Shown here: in pieces, positions 8,567-17,257 of the stretch | Numbering within the stretch: the first letter of the stretch is position 1 | How the letters are laid out: each line of letters starts with the position of its first letter | Assembly: GCA_050633825.1 (NCBI GenBank) | Contig: JBOEHG010000019.1 | Location: 1 to 64,000, forward strand | Source: CANLBN01 sp050633825 | Lineage (GTDB): Bacteria > Pseudomonadota > Gammaproteobacteria > Pseudomonadales > Cellvibrionaceae | Length of the DNA stretch: 64,000 bases | Direction: 5' to 3' | Notes under the pieces: model-generated | What the model was told of the DNA's origin: nothing | Databases searched by the model: none | What the model saw: only the letters and a program-made list of their open reading frames with translations | Made by a program: the position numbers and the translations under genes

Positions 8567-9526
8567 ATGATTATAAAAAAAGTTGCGTTGACTCTTTCTC
8601 TTGCGTTAGCAGCAAGTTCAAGCGCATTTGCCGATAAGCAGTTTGTTACTATTGGTACTGGCGGTGTTACCGGCGTTTATTACCCAACAGGCGGTTCTAT
8701 CTGTCGCTTGGTTAACAAAGATACCAAAAAACACGATGTTCGCTGCTCGGTAGTGAGTACGGGTGGTTCTATTTACAATATTAATGCAATTCGCAGTGGC
8801 GATATTGAGTTAGGTGTTGCGCAATCTGATTGGCAATTCCACGCTTATAATGGCAGTAGTAAATTTAAAGAGCAGGGTAAGTTCAAAGAGCTACGTTCAG
8901 TCTTCTCTGTACATGCGGAGCCATTCACTGTTGTGGCGCGTAAAGACGCAAACATCAAAACGTTTAATGACTTAAAAGGTAAGCGAGTTAACTTTGGTCC
9001 ACAATCTTCTGGGACTTATGCTACGGCAAAAGTGTTGTTAGATTCATTGGGCTGGACTTTTGATGACTTCAAATTAGCCTCAGAGCTGAAGCCTGCGGAG
9101 CAGTCTAGAGCGCTTTGTGACAACAAAATTGATGCGGTTATTTATGTGGTTGGCCACCCAAGTGGTTCAATAAAAGAAGCAACAACGGCTTGTGACACTA
9201 ACTTGGTTAATGTTACTGGTGGCGCTGTTGAAAAGCTTGTTTTTTCAAACCCTTACTATCGAATTGCTGCAATCCACAAAGATTTATACGGCTCTTCTCA
9301 AAACATCTTAACCTTCGGTGTGGGCGCAACGTTTGTAGCATCAACAAAGGTATCGGATGACGTGGTTTACAACATTGTTAAAGCGGTATTTGAAAACTTT
9401 GATGAGTTTAAGCGTTTACACCCTGCCTTTGCCCATTTGAAGAAAAAAGAGATGATTTCAGATTCGAACTCAGCACCTCTTCATAATGGCGCCATTAAAT
9501 ACTATACTGAAGCTGGTCTAATGTAA
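8567..9526 (+). CDS. TAXI-family TRAP transporter solute receptor
   Basis: Periplasmic receptor of 319 residues, signal peptide 1-22 (ASSSAFA before DKQ). The mature start (FVTIGTGGVTGVYYPTGGSICR) and the STGGSIYNINAI and VNFGPQSSGTYATA blocks define the TAXI (TRAP-associated extracytoplasmic immunogenic) family; studied members bind glutamate/glutamine-like ligands. The fused permease follows after 124 bp containing a strong hairpin. With the upstream dehydrogenase and RidA-like protein it probably feeds an amino- or organic-acid catabolic route. Confidence 0.93.
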   Translation: MIIKKVALTLSLALAASSSAFADKQFVTIGTGGVTGVYYPTGGSICRLVNKDTKKHDVRCSVVSTGGSIYNINAIRSGDIELGVAQSDWQFHAYNGSSKFKEQGKFKELRSVFSVHAEPFTVVARKDANIKTFNDLKGKRVNFGPQSSGTYATAKVLLDSLGWTFDDFKLASELKPAEQSRALCDNKIDAVIYVVGHPSGSIKEATTACDTNLVNVTGGAVEKLVFSNPYYRIAAIHKDLYGSSQNILTFGVGATFVASTKVSDDVVYNIVKAVFENFDEFKRLHPAFAHLKKKEMISDSNSAPLHNGAIKYYTEAGLM

Positions 9527-9560
9527 GCGACGCTTTATTCAAAAATATAGATGTATATTG

Positions 9561-9591
9561 AATCCTGCGCCTATTTGATAGGCGCAGGATT
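9561..9591 (+). repeat. Perfect 14-bp inverted repeat (hairpin) between receptor and permease genes
   Basis: AATCCTGCGCCTAT pairs perfectly with ATAGGCGCAGGATT around a TTG loop. What follows is TGTAATTATAAAAA rather than a T run, so this is not a standard intrinsic terminator. It probably protects the receptor mRNA 3' end from exonucleases and lowers permease expression relative to the receptor, as seen in other binding-protein operons; inferred. Confidence 0.8.
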
Positions 9592-9650
9592 TGTAATTAT
9601 AAAAATAAGTGTTTTTTTTCAAAAATATCTAGCGGTTGAAGATAATAATT

Positions 9651-12221
9651 ATGGTTGATGCAAAAAAAGAAAGTCCTGATGGGCAAGTTGACTCGTTAAT
9701 CAGTAGTGAGACGGGGCGTCTTGATCACAATTCTTTACCGGGAAAAGTGGTCTGGTGTACACTCCTCGTGTGGTCTGCGTTCCAGCTATGGTACGCTTCC
9801 CCGCTACCTTATGCCTTCAATTTTCTGGTGTTAAATGAAGACCAGGCAAAATATGTTCATTTAGCCTTTGCTCTATTTTTGTCATTTAACCTGTTCTACG
9901 ACTATTCTCAAAAACCACATAAATTTAAACCTTATTTAAGGTTGCTACTGGGTTTAGTGGCAATTGTGCCCGTTCTTTATATGTTGATTTTTAAAGATGA
10001 TGTCAGCAGCCGTGCGGGCAACCCAACCAGTGCCGATGTGATTTTCGCAATGTCGGGTATTTTTTTCCTATTAATAGCAACCAGAAAAGCCTTGGGCTTA
10101 CCGTTGTTGATTGTTGGTATAGTCTTTCTCTTGTTCAGCGTCTTGGGGCCCTATATGCCTGACGTTATTTCCCACAAGGGAGCATCAATTAATGCGCTTG
10201 CCTCTCATCAGTTTCTCACGTCAGAGGGTATTTTTGGTGTTGCTCTGGGTGTGTCGACTACATTTGTCTTTTTGTTTGTTTTACTAGGTGCTTTTTTGGA
10301 TGTAGCCGGTGCCGGTAATTTTTTCATCAAGCTATCTTTTTCTATGTTGGGTCACTTTAGAGGGGGGCCAGCTAAGGCTTCTGTCGTTGCGTCGGGCCTA
10401 AGCGGCATTGTGTCGGGATCCTCTATTGCAAATGTAGTCACAACGGGGACTTTTACTATTCCCTTGATGAAGCGAGTTGGATTTTCAGGAGAAAAAGCCG
10501 GGGCAATTGAGGTTGCTGCATCGACTAATGGTCAGTTAACACCGCCGATTATGGGTGCTGCTGCATTCTTAATGGTCGAATATATTGGAATACCTTATAT
10601 AGATGTTATAAAGCACGCCATACTTCCTGCTTTGGTTTCCTACATCGCGCTTTTATTTATTGTGCATCTAGAAGCCACCAAGCTTAAAATTGAAGGAATA
10701 AAACGAGATTACACACCCACTGTATCTGAGCGCTTGTTATCTTATTGTACTTCCATTGTCGGTATTCTAGGCCTTGGAGCAGCTGTTTACTATATAACGA
10801 CTTGGCTTGAAGCGGCATTGGGAGCCTCTTCTTATTGGGTGATGTCCGCTCTTTTGATTGCCGCTTATATTCTTTTGGTTAGGCTCTCCGCAAAATACCC
10901 TGATCTGGAAATTGATGACCCCAAAGCCCCGATTTTGACTTTACCTGATACTAAGAAAACGCTTTACGCAGGATTGTATTTTTTAATTCCCATTGTTGTT
11001 TTACTTTGGGCCTTAACGGTCAAACGATTTTCTCCGCCACAATCTGCCTTTTTCTCTTTGTTATTTTTGATTTTTATCGTTATCTCCCATAAACCACTCA
11101 AGTCCTTCTTTCGTGGAGAAAGCGATTGGCTAGCTGGATTGAAAGTTGGTTTTAATGATTTTCTTGAAGGTATGGTTAATGGATCAAGAAACATGATTGG
11201 TATTGCCATTGCTACAGCAGCGGCAGGGATCATTGTGGGTACTGTTACATTGACAGGCTTGGGCCAAATGATGACAGCCTTTGTTGAGTTTATCTCTGCC
11301 GGTAACCTGTTATTAGTGCTTTTATTCACAGCGGTTATTTGTATTGTATTGGGTATGGGATTGCCAACTACGGCTAACTATATTGTGGTCTCATCTCTAA
11401 TGGCGCCAGTGATTGTGACGCTTGCAGCGGATAACGGTTTAGTCGTTCCTTTGATTGCGGCACACCTTTTTGTCTTTTATTTTGGTATTTTGGCTGATGA
11501 TACTCCACCTGTAGGCTTAGCTGCTTTTGCTGCAGCGGCTATTTCAGGAGCAGACTCTGTAAGGACGGGTGTTCAGGGTTTTATTTATGACATTCGTACA
11601 GCAGTACTTCCTTTTATGTTTATCTTCAATACAAAGCTGTTGTTGATTGGCATTGAGTCAGTATTTGATTTGTTATTAACAATAGCGGGAACCGTTGTCG
11701 CCATTTTAAGCTTTTCTGCTGCCACCCAAGGTTTTTGGTTAGTAAAAAATAAACTTTGGGAAACAGCTTTGTTGTTGTTCATTACATTTGCTTTATTCCG
11801 ACCTGATTTTTGGATGGATATGATAGAAGAACCCTATCAAGCATTCCCAGCGGCTGGTCACCTTGAAGCAGTGATCAAAGCATCTGCACCAAAAGACTAT
11901 TTAAGAATACAAGTGCAAGGTATGAGTCTTGAGGGCGATGAAGTCGATAGAATTGTAAGCCTTGCTATTCCTGATGCTAAGACAGTTGAAGGGCGTTTAC
12001 AAGAAATGGGTCTGACGTTAAGTACTTCAAACGATGAGGTTAAAGTTGATTCAGTAATGTTTGGTAGTCCTGCACAAAAAGTAGGAGTGGATTTTGACTG
12101 GACAATTAGTCAGGTCTTTAAACCGTCTGACAGAATAGCCAATGAGTGGCTGTTCTTGCCTGCATTATTTCTCTTGTGGTTTGTTGGCTATTTACAATCA
12201 AGACGTAGAGATCAGCTATAA
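9651..12221 (+). CDS. TRAP transporter fused permease (4TM/12TM) with C-terminal DUF3394-like domain
   Basis: Inner-membrane Na+-coupled permease partner of the TAXI receptor. Starting at the ATG at 9651 (an in-frame TTG at 9636 adds five residues), it has 856 residues: N-terminal DctQ-like helices, a long DctM-like region (GHFRGGPAKASVVASGLSGIVSGSSIANVVTTG-type and GMGLPTTANYIV motifs), then about 190 extra residues typical of DUF3394-bearing TAXI permeases. The tail contains a PDZ-like stretch (VDSVMFGSPAQKVGV) and a final hydrophobic helix followed by SRRRDQL. The quality of motifs suggests a functional transporter; substrate unknown. Confidence 0.93.
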   Translation: MVDAKKESPDGQVDSLISSETGRLDHNSLPGKVVWCTLLVWSAFQLWYASPLPYAFNFLVLNEDQAKYVHLAFALFLSFNLFYDYSQKPHKFKPYLRLLLGLVAIVPVLYMLIFKDDVSSRAGNPTSADVIFAMSGIFFLLIATRKALGLPLLIVGIVFLLFSVLGPYMPDVISHKGASINALASHQFLTSEGIFGVALGVSTTFVFLFVLLGAFLDVAGAGNFFIKLSFSMLGHFRGGPAKASVVASGLSGIVSGSSIANVVTTGTFTIPLMKRVGFSGEKAGAIEVAASTNGQLTPPIMGAAAFLMVEYIGIPYIDVIKHAILPALVSYIALLFIVHLEATKLKIEGIKRDYTPTVSERLLSYCTSIVGILGLGAAVYYITTWLEAALGASSYWVMSALLIAAYILLVRLSAKYPDLEIDDPKAPILTLPDTKKTLYAGLYFLIPIVVLLWALTVKRFSPPQSAFFSLLFLIFIVISHKPLKSFFRGESDWLAGLKVGFNDFLEGMVNGSRNMIGIAIATAAAGIIVGTVTLTGLGQMMTAFVEFISAGNLLLVLLFTAVICIVLGMGLPTTANYIVVSSLMAPVIVTLAADNGLVVPLIAAHLFVFYFGILADDTPPVGLAAFAAAAISGADSVRTGVQGFIYDIRTAVLPFMFIFNTKLLLIGIESVFDLLLTIAGTVVAILSFSAATQGFWLVKNKLWETALLLFITFALFRPDFWMDMIEEPYQAFPAAGHLEAVIKASAPKDYLRIQVQGMSLEGDEVDRIVSLAIPDAKTVEGRLQEMGLTLSTSNDEVKVDSVMFGSPAQKVGVDFDWTISQVFKPSDRIANEWLFLPALFLLWFVGYLQSRRRDQL

Positions 12222-12541
12222 AATAAGATCTATGCCCCGTCTTTTATTCTTCATAGGAGATGGGGTATTGATGATTTTTGTGACAATCTTCGATTATTTG
12301 TAGGAAATACCTACGACATTTCTTTAAGTTTTACTCAAAAGCTGTTCTTTATTAAGAACTTTTCTTTATTTTCTTGCAAAGTGTCAAATTGCTGACTATA
12401 TACTATTTGTTATTCTGTTATATCAGATCGTTGTATTAGAGTATGTGTATTAATCTTTATTGTTGTTACTGAATTGAATAATGACTATTTCCTAGACAAA
12501 TGCTGGTGAAGTAGTTTCTTATATAAACAATAGGTGACACG
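12222..12541 (+). other. 320-bp gap upstream of the first GGDEF-EAL gene
   Basis: Apart from the hairpin at 12235-12265, this gap is AT-rich with no credible open frame. It must hold the promoter of the first REC-GGDEF-EAL gene, but no convincing -35/-10 pair could be chosen. AATAGGTGACACG just before the ATG at 12542 supplies a ribosome-binding site. Confidence 0.5.
12235..12265 (+). terminator. Possible terminator hairpin after TRAP permease
   Basis: Stem CCCCGTCT / AGATGGGG (8 bp including one G-U) with a 15-nt loop, just after the permease stop. The following TATTGATGATTTTTG is only weakly T-rich, so termination is uncertain. Confidence 0.35.
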
Positions 12542-14302
12542 ATGACTCTTGCATCCAAGCTACCGATTAAGCCGGTAGTGTTAAATGAACAGCAGGCAGA
12601 AAATGAAAAAGTATTGTTGGTTATCGACAACAATGCAGCAGATCTGTCACTAATTCACCGTTTAGTTAAAACTAAAAAGCATTCGCTTCTATTCCGTGTA
12701 GTTGAATCCACCTCCTGTAAAAAAGCAAGTAAATTGCTGCGCTCTGCTAAGCCGAGTTGTTGTCTTATTAGTTACCAGCAACCGATGGATGAAGTTTTGG
12801 ATTTTCTAAAATCATTACGCCGCAGTAAACTGCATGAAAATATACCGGTCATTATTTTGGCCGATAAAGGTGAAGGGGATGCACGTTGTGCCGTTGAGAT
12901 GATGCACCATGGGGCTCAGGATTATCTGGTCAGAGATGAATTAACGGAAAATTTATTACGACGCAGTATTACAAGCGCCATCTATACCTGTGATTTTCAA
13001 AAAAACTTACGCCAATTAGCTCATTACGATCAACTTACAGGTTTACTAAATCGTAACCTATTTCTTGACCGATTAGATAATACCCTCAAGAACTGTGACC
13101 GTTATCAGCAAGGTTGTTCTCTATTGTATGTTGATGTGGATAACTTTAAAGTAGTGAATGATTGTTATGGCCATGATGCAGGGGATATTTTACTGCAAAC
13201 TATAGCGGAGCGTATAAAATTCAATTGCCGTTCGACGGACAGTACCGCTAGATTAGGAGGCGACGAGTTTGCAATTCTTATCAGCCAAGTTGATAAAGCA
13301 ACCGCAAATCAAACTGCAGAAAAAATCCTTGAAAAAGTTTCTGAACCGGTATTAATTAATGCACAAAAATTACATGTCTCCCTTTCTATTGGTGTGGCAC
13401 ATTACCCTGATACAGCAGCCAATATTAATGAGTTAATGGAACAGGCTGATCAAGCAATGTACCGTGTTAAGCAGACAGGCAAGGCGCGTTACTTTCAGTT
13501 TTCTCAAAACCAGAAGCTTCAATGGGAAAGGCGTAGCCGTTTAGAGGCAATGTTGCCTCAAGCAATAAACGATAATGAGCTCAATATCGTTTTTCAGCCG
13601 ATCTTTAATACCTCTGATAATTCGTTATACAGTATTGGGGTTATGAGTGCTTGGTCTCCGGGACGTTATAAAGTGTCTACAGATGAAATAAAAATAATGG
13701 TTGAACGACTCAGCTTATTTGAAGCATATTATCAATGGATGATCAATGAAGCTCTAAAACAATATAGGTTATTCGATGAATTTTCTTTGAATTTGCCGAT
13801 TGATTATTGCGCTAATGAAGTATTAGTTGATTATTTAAGGGACGCATTGAAAAGATATGAGATAAGCCCGGAGAGAGTAGAAATTGATATCACAGAAAAA
13901 ACTATTATGACTGATATTGCCCAGAGTCGAAAAATATTAAAGCTGTTAAAAAAATTGGGTGTGAGAATTACGATTGATGATTTTGGTGGTGGCTACAGTT
14001 CTGTAGATGATTTGGTAACATTACCGTTAGATAATTTAAAAATAGGGCCCTGTTGTTATGCTGGCGCAGAAACTAATGTCCAAAAATATAAAACCACGGA
14101 AGCAGTAACCTTGCTGGGTCATGCTTTAGGTTTGAAAGTGATAGCAAAAGACATTGACCACAAAGAACAGTATCAGCTTATTAAAACGATAGGTTGCGAT
14201 TATTTACAAGGTGCTTATTTGTCAGAAGCCTATGATAGTCTCAGTGATTACCAGCAATATATGTTGCTTTCGCCTTGTATTTCCAGCGCGATTCAATCGT
14301 AA
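12542..14302 (+). CDS. REC-GGDEF-EAL protein with degenerate receiver and degenerate EAL domain
   Basis: Cytoplasmic 586-residue protein paralogous to the next gene. Receiver (about 22-140): the phosphoacceptor Asp is Ser77 (CCLISYQQP), one acidic-pocket Asp is Asn30 and the conserved Lys is Arg131, so phosphorylation is unlikely. GGDEF (about 160-320): intact RLGGDEF at 237-243 and an RxxD inhibitory-site motif (RSTD, 230-233), so diguanylate cyclase activity is plausible. EAL (about 335-575): the signature Glu is Gly366 (SIGVMSAW) and the later catalytic Glu is Lys536 (VIAKD), while IDDFGGGYSS remains, so phosphodiesterase activity is unlikely though c-di-GMP binding is possible. Likely a signalling partner or c-di-GMP source for its intact neighbour. 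Confidence 0.93.
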   Translation: MTLASKLPIKPVVLNEQQAENEKVLLVIDNNAADLSLIHRLVKTKKHSLLFRVVESTSCKKASKLLRSAKPSCCLISYQQPMDEVLDFLKSLRRSKLHENIPVIILADKGEGDARCAVEMMHHGAQDYLVRDELTENLLRRSITSAIYTCDFQKNLRQLAHYDQLTGLLNRNLFLDRLDNTLKNCDRYQQGCSLLYVDVDNFKVVNDCYGHDAGDILLQTIAERIKFNCRSTDSTARLGGDEFAILISQVDKATANQTAEKILEKVSEPVLINAQKLHVSLSIGVAHYPDTAANINELMEQADQAMYRVKQTGKARYFQFSQNQKLQWERRSRLEAMLPQAINDNELNIVFQPIFNTSDNSLYSIGVMSAWSPGRYKVSTDEIKIMVERLSLFEAYYQWMINEALKQYRLFDEFSLNLPIDYCANEVLVDYLRDALKRYEISPERVEIDITEKTIMTDIAQSRKILKLLKKLGVRITIDDFGGGYSSVDDLVTLPLDNLKIGPCCYAGAETNVQKYKTTEAVTLLGHALGLKVIAKDIDHKEQYQLIKTIGCDYLQGAYLSEAYDSLSDYQQYMLLSPCISSAIQS

Positions 14303-14432
14303 GCTATAAGTAGCTTTAAGGCTTATAACATAATATTTTTTAATTAAAGAGCGTGGTTATATAGTTTTTACTATACTCATATAAATTACCATAAATTTTT
14401 TCGTCATTTTCAACCTAATAAGGTTCCAACTA

Positions 14433-16190
14433 ATGGATGCAGCAAACGACTGGCCCAAAAATAATAATACTTTATTGATTGTTGATGATAACCCTGCTGA
14501 TAGAGAGTTGTTTTGTCAGCTTATTCTACAAAACCAACATGCTTCACCTTTTTCAGTACTTGAGGCAAGTTCTTGTAATAAAGCACTAGAAATGATCGCG
14601 TCACATCAGCCAAGTTGTTGCCTTGTTGACTATCAACTACCTGTTAATAATGGTTTAGAGTTTTTGAAGTCCATTCGACGTATGGAATATGGAGAAAGTA
14701 TTCCGGTTATAATTATGACGGGAGAAGGCGACGAAAGAATTGCTGTAGAAATGATGCGTAATGGTGCTCAGGACTATTTGGTCAAACATGATATTACTTC
14801 CCAGAGCCTTATTCATAGCATTACCAATGCTATACATACATGTGAACTGCAAACAAAACTGCGTCATTTAGCTCATTACGATAATTTAACAGGCTTATTA
14901 AATCGCAGTTTATTTCTCGATCGTTTGCAGACCGCCATAGATCAATGCGATCGCTATGGGCAGACCTGTTCACTGCTCTATATTGATGTGGATAATTTTA
15001 AACAGGTTAATGACCAGTATGGTCATGATGCTGGCGATGTATTGCTTAAAGCTATTGGTGAAAGGGTTAAGTTAAATTGTCGTATGACGGACAGTGCTGC
15101 CCGACTTGGTGGTGATGAGTTCGCTATTTTACTAAGTCATATCAATGAAACAGATACCAATCTGGCGGCTGAAAAAATTCTGAATAAAGTGTCTGAACCT
15201 GTCTTACTCGAATCTCAAAGCATCCATATTTCGCTTTCAATCGGTATTGCTCATTATCCTTATACTGCAGGGAACTTACATGAGTTAATGCGTCAAGCGG
15301 ATGAAGCCATGTACCGAGCAAAAAAGACAGGTAAAGCACGTTATTTTCGTTTTACAAGAGAGCAAAAAGAGCAGTGGGAGCGAAAAAATGCTTTAGAAAC
15401 AATGTTACCTAAAGCTTTGGAAAATAATGATTTTAAATTAGCATTTCAGCCTATTATTAATGCACAGGATCAATCATTACACAGCCTCGAGGTGCTTGTT
15501 AGATGGTTTCCTGAAGGATACGATGTTACTGCCACGGAAATGATCGAAATGATTGAGCGCTTGGGCTTGTTTGATCCTTATCATGTCTGGTTGATCAACA
15601 CTAGTTTGCAACAATTACACCAGTGGCAAAAAATGAACCCTGATTTACACGTGTGCCTGAATATTCCAGCCAACCAGTGCCATAGTGATTTAGTCGTTGA
15701 TTGCTTACGTAAAGCAATGGAGACCTACCGCATTCAGCCTGAACAAATAGAGTTGGAAATTACAGAAACCACTTTAATGAAACACCCAACGCTAAGCACT
15801 AAATTACTGCAGTCCATGCAAGGGGAAGGCGTTAGGATTGCCATTGATGATTTTGGTGCTGGCTACAGTTCCATGTCTTATCTGACAACATTACCTTTAA
15901 ATACTTTGAAAATTGATCAAAAATTTTTTATTGGTATGGAAAAAAATAACCGTAATCGTAAAGTGGTTGATGCTGTCACTGCTCTTGGGCATAGTTTAGG
16001 GCTGCAGGTGGTGGCTGAAGGTGTTGAAACAGAAGCTCAATATCAAATGGCCAGAGAAATAGGTTGTGATTATATACAAGGGTTTTATTTTGGAAGGCCT
16101 CAGCTAGGAGACTTGGATTGGAAAAACTTTGCTGATCAATTTCCGGTGCTATCGCTCGCTGATAATTACAAGGCCATTGATAACTTATAG
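14433..16190 (+). CDS. REC-GGDEF-EAL response regulator, all domains intact
   Basis: Cytoplasmic bifunctional c-di-GMP enzyme of 585 residues, tandem paralogue of the preceding gene. Receiver: LLIVDDNPAD with phosphoacceptor Asp66 (CCLVDYQLP) and Lys in DYLVK. GGDEF: ARLGGDEFAIL with RMTD inhibitory-site motif upstream. EAL: SLEVLVRW, LNIPANQC, IELEITETTLM, IDDFGAGYSS, LKIDQ and VVAEGVE are all present, so both synthesis and hydrolysis of c-di-GMP are possible, switched by phosphorylation. The 130-bp gap before it means it may have its own promoter. Small receiver genes and two kinases follow, which are probable upstream partners. Confidence 0.95.
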   Translation: MDAANDWPKNNNTLLIVDDNPADRELFCQLILQNQHASPFSVLEASSCNKALEMIASHQPSCCLVDYQLPVNNGLEFLKSIRRMEYGESIPVIIMTGEGDERIAVEMMRNGAQDYLVKHDITSQSLIHSITNAIHTCELQTKLRHLAHYDNLTGLLNRSLFLDRLQTAIDQCDRYGQTCSLLYIDVDNFKQVNDQYGHDAGDVLLKAIGERVKLNCRMTDSAARLGGDEFAILLSHINETDTNLAAEKILNKVSEPVLLESQSIHISLSIGIAHYPYTAGNLHELMRQADEAMYRAKKTGKARYFRFTREQKEQWERKNALETMLPKALENNDFKLAFQPIINAQDQSLHSLEVLVRWFPEGYDVTATEMIEMIERLGLFDPYHVWLINTSLQQLHQWQKMNPDLHVCLNIPANQCHSDLVVDCLRKAMETYRIQPEQIELEITETTLMKHPTLSTKLLQSMQGEGVRIAIDDFGAGYSSMSYLTTLPLNTLKIDQKFFIGMEKNNRNRKVVDAVTALGHSLGLQVVAEGVETEAQYQMAREIGCDYIQGFYFGRPQLGDLDWKNFADQFPVLSLADNYKAIDNL

Positions 16191-16299
16191 TTATTTTTCC
16201 GCTCCATACCTCCTACTATTATAAAAGCTTTCACTTCTCGTCAGGGTGTTATTTTGTTATTGTTGTTAAAAGTGCAAATTAAGATATAGAGATATTGCT

Positions 16300-16740
16300 A
16301 TGACTACAACACCGATTGAAATACTTATGGTTGAAGATAACCCGGGTGATGTTGAATTAACCCGTGAAGCACTGGCGACTGGTAAATTTCGTAATAACTT
16401 ACATATAACAGAAGATGGTGAAAAAGCACTCGATTTTTTATATCAGCGCGGTGAGTTTACTAATGCGCCTCGGCCAGATTTGGTATTATTGGACTTAAAT
16501 TTACCCAAAGTAAGTGGTAGAGAAGTTTTAGCTGATGTTAAATCCAATGATAAACTTATGTCTATTCCTGTTGTTGTTCTTTCAAGCTCAGAAGATGCTC
16601 GTGATATTGAGGCAACTTATGAGCTTAATGCTAATAGTTTTGTCACAAAGCCGGTACGCATTGAAGACTTTTTACAGGTTGCTCAAGCCATTGAGCATTT
16701 TTGGATAGAAATAGTAAAATTGCCTAGTGGTAAAAACTAA
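16300..16740 (+). CDS. Rcp1-like single-domain response regulator (copy 1)
   Basis: Stand-alone receiver of 146 residues. It has the acidic pair in MVEDNPGD, phosphoacceptor Asp in LLDLNLP, the Ser in VLSSSED and Lys in TKPV, plus the C-terminal FWIEIVKLP typical of Rcp1-type regulators, known as partners of phytochrome-type kinases. No DNA-binding domain, so it acts by protein contact or phosphotransfer. The kinase at 18821 has the matching phytochrome-like His box. Confidence 0.93.
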   Translation: MTTTPIEILMVEDNPGDVELTREALATGKFRNNLHITEDGEKALDFLYQRGEFTNAPRPDLVLLDLNLPKVSGREVLADVKSNDKLMSIPVVVLSSSEDARDIEATYELNANSFVTKPVRIEDFLQVAQAIEHFWIEIVKLPSGKN

Positions 16741-16779
16741 GACCATAATGATGATTTACTTTACATACAGGAATGGCTA

Positions 16780-17223
16780 ATGTCCTCGATGCCCATAGAA
16801 GTGTTACTGGTTGAAGATAATCCCGGGGATATAGAGTTAACACGAGAAGCTCTCTCTGCTGGGAAACTGATTAATAATATTCACGTTGTTGAAGATGGAG
16901 AAGAGGCGCTGGATTTTTTGTATCAAGAAAAACAGTATGTAAATGTCTCCCGCCCGGACTTAATATTGTTAGATTTGAACTTACCCAAACTGAATGGCAG
17001 GGAGGTGCTAGCTAAGATCAAATCCAACCCAGAATTATCGTCAATTCCTGTTGTTATTCTTTCAAGTTCCGAAGACGCCGATGATATAGAAAAAGCCTAC
17101 TCCTTGAGTGCCAATAGCTTTGTGACCAAACCAGTTCGTGTAAATGATTTTGTTCGTGTGGCACAAACCCTTGAGGATTTTTGGATTGGCATTGTTAAGT
17201 TACCCAGTTTAAAAAATAGTTAG
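16780..17223 (+). CDS. Rcp1-like single-domain response regulator (copy 2)
   Basis: Stand-alone receiver of 147 residues; most positions are identical to the preceding gene (LVEDNPGDIELTREAL, LLDLNLPKLNGREVL, SANSFVTKPV, FWIGIVKLP), so the pair arose by tandem duplication. All phosphorylation residues are retained in both. Lies 39 bp after copy 1, probably co-transcribed, and ends convergently 34 bp from the binding-protein gene on the other strand. Two copies may serve the two kinases downstream. Confidence 0.93.
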   Translation: MSSMPIEVLLVEDNPGDIELTREALSAGKLINNIHVVEDGEEALDFLYQEKQYVNVSRPDLILLDLNLPKLNGREVLAKIKSNPELSSIPVVILSSSEDADDIEKAYSLSANSFVTKPVRVNDFVRVAQTLEDFWIGIVKLPSLKNS

Positions 17224-17257
17224 TCAGCCCCATTTATTGTTTTTCTGTCCTACGGAT

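Noticed and set aside
9636..9650. TTG start adding five residues to the TRAP permease
   Set aside because: ATG at 9651 follows directly and gives a normal N-terminus.
12361..12430. Possible promoter with TTGCTG for the first GGDEF-EAL gene
   Set aside because: The matching -10 (TATTCT) is poor and the spacing is 16 bp; AT-rich sequence gives many such pairs.
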